Shown here one piece after another: positions 56,154-64,000 of a stretch of 64,000 nucleotides of DNA. The stretch's first letter is position 1, and every line of letters starts with the position of its first letter. The stretch spans positions 479,743 through 543,742 of the forward strand of contig SCFE01000046.1 of NCBI GenBank assembly GCA_004352715.1, given 5' to 3'. The translations under genes were made by a program, and so were the position numbers. The DNA is from Hofstenia miamia (lineage: Eukaryota > Xenacoelomorpha > Acoela). The notes below the pieces were generated by a model. The model had not been told where the DNA came from, did no database searches, and saw only the letters and a list, made by a program, of their open reading frames with translations.

Positions 56154-58019
56154 CGGGATATCCAACAAGTTTTTACTTATTTTTGTTCACTTTCATAGTG
56201 AAGCAAAATGCTTAACATCAAAATTTATTAATCACCCATTATAATAAGTTGTCAAATTTTTTGCTTGTATCAATATCTAACGGAAATATCTTAAAACATC
56301 TTGCATATCTCTGAAATGTATTTTTAATCTTTGTTCAAAGAGCAAGGATTTTCAATATATCTACCGCCATTTCTTTTTTACATATCAAGAAAAGAAATTT
56401 TAACATCATTGTTTTTTGAAGAGAGGAGGACTAAAAAGTTTACAAACATTATTCAAAGAGACCTTCTTTCCCACGCAGATACACATCAAGATGTTTTTGA
56501 GTTTGAATAGCGCCGGCAAATAATTATTTATTTTCTTCAAGGTTTATTTCAAGTTTTCTATGCACTTTTTTCAAAAGATCAATGTTTGGTAATGCAATGA
56601 AAATTATGCTCAGAATTCTTATCAATTCTCATAATGATGTTTTGTTATTTACCAATTTATCAACAATATATTAATTACAGCGACGTAATGTTATTTAAGG
56701 CCACGGTTAGACTAGTAATTGGTTCAAAAGTGATCTGTCACATTTTGACTGAATCACACGTCTAACCACCCGAGATAATTAGCGATGTGACGATCACAAA
56801 GAAATCGTGCGCGATCGATTTCTTCGTGATCGTCACATCGCTAATTATCTCGGGTAGTTAGACGTGTAATTCTTTCAAATGTGATAGTTCCCTTTTAACC
56901 AATCACCTAGTCTAACCGTGGCCTAATGAGCACAATCTAAGAATCTCCGCAATGATTCGATATTAATTATAGCTACGCGTAAATGTTTGGTAGACGTAAA
57001 ACAAAAAATGAGCGGTTTTCAACTCAGTCAATCTGACTCAATTTACAATAGAGTGATGGTGAAATTAATTGTGTTGTGTTATTCTGTAAAAAGGCAATTG
57101 ATCTAAAAATTCAAAATGCTGAGTAGTTTGTAAATCAATGGTGTCTTCATTTTATAATTAGAGGGAGTTCCAAAAAAACAAACCGAGGTTAAATTTGATA
57201 TGGCTTTTAAGCTATTGCTGATATTTTTCAATTAAAATGTAATGCGTATAAAAGTGCACATCCTTTATTAAACAGAATGGTAAAAATGTCTACATCTTTG
57301 TAAAGCTTTTTTTTCAACATAACTTTCACTCCTTACTAAGCCTTTGATGTCATCGCTGTACTGCCTTTTGAACCATTTGTAGATTTCCTTGAGTAGCTTC
57401 CTTCCCTGATAAAACTCTCTTATAACTAAATAAAATTTTATTTATTTTGTGTAATTGGCATCATATACCTGTGCTCAAACTAAAATGAAACATTAAGCTT
57501 TTTTATCTTGATTAGGTACAGATTGTTCACTCCGAATGAAGCATATTTTCATTGGCTTCACAGAACTCAAATTTCAACAATAACCTAAGAGCAATATCAA
57601 ATTGAAAGTCGGTCTGGTTTCTTTGGGAGGAACAGTTTTACGAAGATTGTACTTATAAAGCATGTGCATTCATTCATTGGAAAAATGATAATGAAAGTCT
57701 TCTTCATCAAACAACTATGCTAATCCAAAAACTCTGCACCACACAATGTGTACATTTTAGATGCATGCTACTACCAGGAATCCGCGGCCTAATTCGATGT
57801 TTCCATGATAATCATTTAATGTCTACGACAAATCCACTTGGACGAAATTTTTGCTACATGTCATTGAAAAAAAGTTCAACACTTTGGTTTCTAGATACTT
57901 TGGTATTATGTATTGATATATACAAAGATTTTTATCTATGATAGATAAAATGGGATGTTCAAGGTTTTTTGAACAATAGCATTGAGTTGAAATCAGATAG
58001 AAACTTTTTGGATATCCCG
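56154..58019. mobile_element. TA-flanked inverted-repeat transposon (Tc1/mariner superfamily)
   Basis: CGGGATATCCAACAAGTTTT (56154) and AAACTTTTTGGATATCCCG (to 58019) are inverted repeats, about 22 of 25 matching. Each is bordered by TA (56152-56153 and 58020-58021). The element is 1866 bp. A possible relic of the first catalytic block (FTPNEAYFHW, about 57518) is the only coding trace, too decayed for a firm call. A 227-bp palindrome sits inside (56698-56924). Confidence 0.75.
56698..56924. mobile_element. 227-bp palindromic (foldback) MITE
   Basis: AGGCCACGGTTAGACTAG at the left and CTAGTCTAACCGTGGCCT at the right are exact reverse complements. The pairing continues to the centre near 56813, with an almost perfect inner part (GATAATTAGCGATGTGACGA against TCGTCACATCGCTAATTATC). 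The left flank is ATTTA and the right is AATGA, so the target duplication is not clear. No coding capacity. Confidence 0.85.
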
Positions 58020-58021
58020 TA

Positions 58022-60228
58022 TGTCTCCTTTCAACTACATCTAAAGAGGAAACTGATTCCCAGTTAACGTACACATTAATCGAAACCGATTAATGAGAAT
58101 TTATATTTTAATCGACATTATTAATGAAAAATTAAGATCCAACCCTGTTTAATCTAATACTTTGCTTTGCGATATAATTCAGAAATTAAGCAAGCGAGTA
58201 GAGTAATCTATTCATGGGAAGTGGGTTAGGGTTAGGGTTAGTTGAGACCAATGAAAACATGATCTCGCTATGACATTGCCTCCCCACTGACATAATTTGC
58301 ACTTGATTCTTCAGGAGTGTAACGCGTTATGGTACACGCCATCTGTAACAGAGGGCTGCGATGCGTTGGCACAGTGATGCAAATGTAGAAAACAACACAA
58401 GGAGCCCTGCCTAAGACACGTTATGAATACGGTGTAAATTTTAACATGACAATAAATCATTCCTCTTATTACATTGCAAACTTTACAAGGAGGTTCTTAT
58501 TGATCCTCTGCTTGTCATATTCATGTATGCATAGAAAATGTTTTTTTAAATTCGTTTCTACAAGAGCTAGTTAATCCACATTTTCTTAATTTCCAATGGT
58601 AGGTTTTTAATGTTTTCTCATCATGAACAACCAATTAAAAGCACTGGGTTAAATTTCAATGTTATTTATTGCTTGTTCACTGCATTTTAGCTGCCCTCAA
58701 CTTGCAATTCAATTAAGGCTTTCAAATAGTTTGAACCAGATCGTTTAATTGTCTGCCTAATTTAAACAAACGGCTAATATAAACGGCGTTTAAAACAGTT
58801 TAAAACGATTTCATTTAAGTGGTCAACACTGTCTGTGAATGACTTGGAAGTTTTAAAATTCAATTATTCAATTGTCACTTTAGTCAATAGTCTTATATTT
58901 TCACTGTAGGCAAATTGCAAAAATAGCGAGAAATCAAAGATTTAAAATACTAAGCTGTTCCTTTAATAAAATTAACAAAGGAAAAATGTAGTGTCCGAGG
59001 TAAATAACTTTATTAGCTTTTTAATTTAAAAGGTATAACAATTATTTTCAAGCGAGTAATCATTAAATCAAACACTTTTATTCTTGCAATAAATTAAAAA
59101 AGTTTTTGCATTATTTATGGATTCGGCTTCGATCTGAGTTCTGACATAATTTAAGAGATTTACTTTGGTCACAATATTCCATCAAAGTAATTTGCTATTT
59201 CTTGTAGAAATGTGTACGCATTTGACTGCGATGTGAACCACATAGTGATCAATATTTTCCAATTCTTAAGTTTATGAGTTGTATTCCATAGCCAACATTT
59301 TTGGTCTGAAAGATCTCTCATCACTTGGCACTTCATGATCAAGGTTTCTATATCCAAATGTGAGAGTCATACCTGCATTCCTGATAGAATTAATTTTATA
59401 TCACATGACAAAGGTGTTAATCTTAGGACTATTCTTGCACTGATTTTTTATGCTATAGGACATCTGTGAATGAGTTATTTCTTAACTCTTGGCGATACAA
59501 ACAATTTTTCAAGAATTGCGATATTCATAACTAGAAATTATTGATTTTTTATCATTATAAATTTTTAATATATGTAATAACTGAGAAATGATGCATGTAA
59601 ATCTGTCTATAAAACTTTATTAGTTATAAGGACTTTGCGAAAATAGTTGTTTTAAGCGCTTTTTAACAAACCACTAGGGAATCACCTTATTTGTGAAATA
59701 TATGAATTATTTATTTCCTAAATTCTCAAACTTATTTTGCTTGATTTAGTGCGACATCATTAAGGAAGACATCATTTTATAATTTATGCGATTTCGAATT
59801 TTGAGAGGCGTAGTTATCAGCTACATATGTGGGACTCTATAGTAATAATAAGACTAAAATGCGTTATGAGGACACACATATTTACTAAGTAGCACATTTC
59901 AGGCGATTTTTAATCAGAATCGCCAAAATTGTATCTACAGCAATTAATGAAGTGTATTAGTGTTTGAGAAGACCTGTTAGCAGATAGGTAGACAGGGGCA
60001 AAACGATATCTTTTGGATGAAAATTCCAATTTATTAATTATATTTTGTAGAAGCCGTGGCTATACACAAAGCTTTTATTAAGTTTAGCCCAATTACGGTT
60101 GCGATATGAAAATGGTTAATATTATTGAAATGTGGACCAAAGTCTAAAATATCTATTATATTTTTATTGAAAAAGGTCTTTGAATCTGAACATTACTTAA
60201 TCAAAACTTTAAACTTTAAACAATAGTA
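58022..60228. other. Non-coding; short telomere-like array
   Basis: Holds the small GGTTAG array at 58224-58242 and an antisense frame at 59169-59357 (with SDQKCWLWNTTHKLKNW) that I cannot assign. No other signals. Confidence 0.4.
58224..58242 (+). repeat. Interstitial telomere-like repeat, about three units
   Basis: GGTTAGGGTTAGGGTTAG: three TTAGGG-type hexamers. Too short to be more than a curiosity. Confidence 0.7.
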
Positions 60229-60230
60229 AT

Positions 60231-60292
60231 GATACTACTACTAATAAAAATAATAATAATAGTAATAATAATTATTATAATAATAATAATGA
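60231..60292. repeat. AAT/ATT trinucleotide repeat
   Basis: Runs of AATAATAAT and ATTATTAT directly before the LINE fragment. Confidence 0.9.
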
Positions 60293-60990
60293 GCCATCGA
60301 TGGCATATGGATGATCTGAAGATGTATTCTATTTCAAGGAGGATGTTGAGAAGCAAGTGGATACGCTGGAAAAAGGAAGTACAGTATGGGGTCGGACTTG
60401 GATTAGGAAATTGTCTATGAGTAAAACTGCTTAGTGGCAAGTTTACAGATGGAGGTAACTTGAAGACAAGCAGTAAGGATAATATTGCCGAGGTCAAGTA
60501 CACAAATATTAAAAGAAAGAGAGAGAAAGAGACGAAGAGGAAATAATACCAGACTAAGAAAAGATTACGAGAAGAGGACAAGGAAGATACTGGAGAAGTC
60601 GGCATTAAAAGGGCAGAACATTAAAAGGCAATAAATACATGGGATGACAGTGTTTAAGATAATTGGGAATAATAGTTAGGTGGAACTAAGGTAGCTAGAC
60701 AGGAAGACCACAATGTTACTAGCAGCAGAAAGAGGATTCAACTTAAATCGAGACGTTAATAGAGTGCAAATTTCTAGGTATAAACGAGAGAAAGGACTAC
60801 TAAGTGTGGATGAAACTAAAAAGCTTAGATAAGTGACAAATGCAGGTTTTGTCAAAAAAGTTGAAGACATTAGATCATCTGATTCAATGATGTAAGCAGT
60901 TAACCAAAATGCGTTTAAGTTAAGGCATGAGTTTCCCATATTTAAGAGTCGTGCAACGTCAAGTTGTGACAAGGAATATGATAGGAATTA
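60289..60990 (+). pseudogene. R2-like LINE RT fragment (MDDLK type)
   Basis: Starts HRWHMDDLKMYSISRRML, where the catalytic YxDD box reads H-M-D-D-L-K. In the next frame EKQVDTLEKGSTVWGRTWI follows. Then RKDYEKRTRKILEKSALKGQ, ELR-LDRKTTMLLAAERGF, NLNRDVNRVQISRYKRERGL and LSVDETKKLR. The series Y-x-x-R-x-R-K-I-L-x-S-x-L, L-D-R-K-T-R-K-L-L and D-V-x-R-L-Y-L-x-R-x-x-x-G-R-G-L-x-S-V-E is the palm/thumb of a common animal LINE group usually annotated as R2-like. Multiple stops; no 5' part seen. Confidence 0.75.
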
Positions 60991-63593
60991 TCATATCAAT
61001 GACAATATTAAGTAACACTAATAGTAGTAGTAATATCATCACGATAATACAAAAATGATTTAGGTATTATGTTTGCGTTTTGAGAAAATAATATATTTAC
61101 GAAAGAGGTCCTTGTGCATTAATTAATTCCTATAATAAAATAATGAGCTCAGAATTGAATAATCATTTAAATATAAATTTTGGACTAAATTCTTTGTTAA
61201 AATTTTTGTACTCAGATCACTTTTTCACTGTCATTAGTACTAGTATATATTTAAAAATATTTAGTGCCCTACGAGATAACTAAGAAGAACTTAAGAGTTA
61301 ATTAAATATTATATTTCTGTAAAATTGTAATGGATCCCTAACATTCAAGACTGCTAACATTTAATAGGTACTTAGAAACATAAAGTTAGATTTCTTACAG
61401 TGGATATCTTGTGTATGCAAAAAATGTTTATGTTTATATTAGAAATTGCAATATTGCAGCTATTTATTCATGCTTGTATAATGCTTAGTTCTATTTTATG
61501 CAATTACAGATATTTGTCATTTTACTATAATATCAGAAGATATTTTACAATGTCTCTTCCTTTCAAACCAAATTATTGCTTAGCCTAAGCCAATGTATTA
61601 TTGCCCATAAAAACTGTATGGGTTTTGTAGTAAAACATTGTCCATTCTTCCATTATGGAATCAGTGAAAAAAATCTACTATCGCATTGTATTCATTTTCA
61701 TATAAAACCTTAAGTAATATGGTCACAATACTACATCCTAACTTAGGTCCGTAGTAACAATGAGAGCATGGTTGGTTCTCGTAAGTGACGTGTAGTAAAC
61801 AATTTAAATATGTCAAGAATGTGGAAAATTTAGAAATTGAGGGCCATTTAATCATATATTATAACTATAAATTGCAGGTTGGCTCGCTTTCTTTCGTATA
61901 TGATTTTTGTTTAAGTTCGGCTCAGCTTTTTGCTAATCCTGTGTAAACGTACTAACAGAACTCTAAGAAATGCATGAGTAAAAAACTTCAATGCTTTAAC
62001 ATCTAGAGATGCTCTATTTTCTAAGCACAAAAGTTTTAAATGAAATTTGTTCAGAAGCTGAAGTAATGTTCACTTTTGAAAATGCCAGTGAAGAGAGCGT
62101 TTTTATAGCATCACCTTCGTAGTTCGTGTTGAAACATAAATTGAGCTTAACGTTTTCTGTGCTTAAAACTTTATAAGAGTGAAACCTTAATGCTATGCTG
62201 ATCTTAAGTTCTGTTTCATTCTAAGAAATAAATGTCCTCCTTTTACAAGCACTCAAGATCAAAATAGCACTTTGGAAAATAATTTCCTAACCAATTGTGC
62301 ACTAGTGTCTGAAATATCTATGTATATTTCCATAATCAAGGTTTATTCTATAATGGGGCTCAAATTACTGCTTGTGCAATATGATTATAACTTTAATTTC
62401 CAAAAATTAACTTAATATCCAATCAATATTTAAAGTTTGTCTAGTTAATAATCAATTAGGAAGCTAGTCCTTGGTTCTTTGATGTATTGTTTTGTTTGGA
62501 AAATCAAAGGAATGTATAAAAACGTTAAAATAATTTCACAGGGATTTAGCGAATTTTGTATTAATATATGCATCATAACGATGCTATAGTTTAGTTAATT
62601 ATACTATACTTGAATTTCAGTTGTTGTTAAGTATATCAAAGCTGCATTACACTGGGTTGATTTTTATATATTTCACCTTGTTAAGCCATATTCTTACACT
62701 AATTTTTGATCAACAGATTTAGCTCTATCAAGGTTTAAAATAAGCTCTCTTAGTCTATTCTAAAATTTGGAAATTGTCTAGTTATATTTTGGTTTTCAAA
62801 TTGTTAGCATAATTCCACGTATCAATTTCAGATAGTAATGTATTGCGTCTTATGATGTTGTTTCATATTAATAGCTTCAGCTTGGAATTCTATAATTGAT
62901 TTGCAAACCCTTCCTTATTGTATATATAGCTGTATTTTCTGGTATTTGAAAAGCTTATTCTATTCCTTCTCCCATTTACCAGTGCTTCACTCAAAAGTGA
63001 CTGCTTGGACAAACTTGAAACTTAAAAAGCATTATTATTGTATTTAAGAAACTTCTTACATTTTTTCACTAAATTTATACAATAATATGATTGCACATTT
63101 CCAACATTAATGTATTTAGTAATTTTGAAACAATCTCAAAAAATAAATTTTTCAGTTATTCTCAAGTCATTGATTAAACATGTATTGCACTACTCAATAA
63201 AATTGTAAATATTTTTGATTTAGCATAATTCAATCAATATCTAGAATGTATGTAAACTCATTCATAAGTTTATCATTATTTTCTAAATCAATGGCTAATA
63301 GAATTACGTACAGGGACCTACCTACTCTAATGTGCAGGATACATGTAGTTTCTGCGCTTCGGTAAATATGGTAAAATGCTTAAAGACCAAAAAGTACTTT
63401 TTCAATGTAAACTATTTGATAATACCTGTACTGACTCATCTGATTGGATCTTATCTGACATTTATGTCAGCTACAAAAATAGGTTTGGCGAGACGTAAAA
63501 ATAGCTATTCCCAAAATAATATATTTATTTAATTAGTAGATTAAAATAGAAGAAGCTAAGTGTCTATGAAAACTCTTATTACTTCAATTTTAG
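60991..63593. other. Non-coding, probably intron of the glutamate receptor
   Basis: AT-rich, with no coding motif recognised. Upstream exons of the receptor must lie left of 63594, but I found none in the window. Confidence 0.4.
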
Positions 63594-63809
63594 ATCAAAA
63601 TCAATGGTTTAACTGGTAACATAGAATTCGATGGAAATGGTCTTCGAAAGAATTTCAAAATTGAAGTGTGGGATGTTGGCTTCATGGAATACCACTCAAA
63701 AGTTGGGGTGTGGACTGATGGGGAGGGTTTCACAGAAATTACCAGCTCGAAGTTTCCTGCCTCCTTCAGTGATATTTCAGATCGTGTGATGAGAGTCACT
63801 ACAGTTCAG
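63594..63809 (+). CDS. Ionotropic glutamate receptor, one internal exon
   Basis: The acceptor ends CTTCAATTTTAG and the donor is GTTCAG|GTACAG; 216 bp, phase 0 at both ends. It encodes 72 residues beginning IKINGLTGNIEFDGNGLRKN, then FKIEVWDVGFMEYHSKVGVW and ending SDRVMRVTTVQ. G-L-T-G-x-I-x-F-D-x-x-G-x-R, a beta strand, then K-V/I-G-x-W is the conserved end of the extracellular amino-terminal domain of AMPA/kainate-type receptors. R/x-V-T-T-V/I starts the glutamate-binding domain (followed in the family by E-x-P-Y). These are ligand-gated cation channels of excitatory synapses. Whether it is AMPA- or kainate-like cannot be told from one exon. The gene continues beyond the window. Confidence 0.82.
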
Positions 63810-64000
63810 GTACAGATATTTTCACGCATTGATTTCTTTCAGTTTCCTAATTGTAGTTTACATTTCTAATTAGGAGTTTATGATTATAGCCTATAAGTTT
63901 TGTTGTAAAAAATTCATCAAAAAATTAATTAAATAACAAGGGTTTTTTGCATTTACCAATTCAGGTTTCATAGTTTACAAAATATAATATAGCTTTATTA
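63810..64000. other. Intron of the glutamate receptor
   Basis: Begins with a GTACAG donor; no further exon before the window ends. Confidence 0.6.

Noticed and set aside
59169-59357. Minus frame with WLWNTTHKLKNWK
   Set aside because: Coding-like but short, without splice borders or recognisable family; left as unassigned.
60216-60605. 129-residue minus-strand frame with Ile-rich end
   Set aside because: It is the reverse of the AAT repeat and the LINE fragment; low complexity.

Overview
The window is AT-rich eukaryotic DNA from an invertebrate-type animal. The evidence is spliced genes with GT/AG introns, an ionotropic glutamate receptor exon (an animal family), and a dense load of animal-type transposons: mariner, Tc1, hAT, pogo and several non-LTR retrotransposons. 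I cannot name the phylum from sequence alone. There are no operons, CRISPR arrays or rRNA genes.

Two host genes lie in tandem on the + strand in the first half. The first (exons at 6620-6780, 9731-9923, 18705-18910 and 21846-22043) resembles NEPRO/C3orf17, the nucleolar family linked to RNase MRP. Its splice phases agree at every joint, and its 8.8 kb and 2.9 kb introns are filled with nested transposons. The second (23539-28828) is a good match to DTL/CDT2, the WD40 substrate receptor of the CRL4 ubiquitin ligase that degrades replication-licensing proteins on PCNA. It keeps WDxR-type motifs and ends in a PIP-box-like tail. One WD repeat is missing where the assembly breaks in a (TA)n tract. 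A third gene, an ionotropic glutamate receptor, is represented only by one exon at the right edge (63594-63809).

The transposon layers are as follows. 10.5-16.6 kb holds a hAT fragment and a minus-strand LINE broken by a second hAT and by a nearly intact mariner with 25-bp inverted repeats. 18.96-21.58 kb holds a Tc1 element with paired (IR/DR-like) inverted repeats in the last NEPRO intron. 29.5-31.2 kb holds a pogo/Tigger remnant and a hAT MITE. 32.6-34.9 kb holds a split mariner. 35.9-38.4 kb holds a hAT remnant and a LINE. 40.2-41.3 kb holds a broken, intronless GB1/RHD3-type GTPase copy. 45.6-47.6 kb holds a long-inverted-repeat element with a perfect 8-bp target duplication and a decayed MADF domain. 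51.2-55.2 kb holds a LINE with zinc knuckles, endonuclease and RT. 56.15-58.02 kb holds a TA-flanked inverted-repeat element carrying a 227-bp palindrome. 60.3-61.0 kb holds an R2-like LINE fragment.

Assembly quality matters here. At five of the six single-N positions the flanking sequence is duplicated identically or almost so (1273-2609, 14902-16398, 18382-20664 and 27024-28146). The simplest reading is unmerged contig ends, not biology. One of these duplicates a NEPRO exon and others inflate the mariner and Tc1 elements. Longer N gaps lie at 1-43, 42144-43143 (exactly 1000) and 46351-46792.
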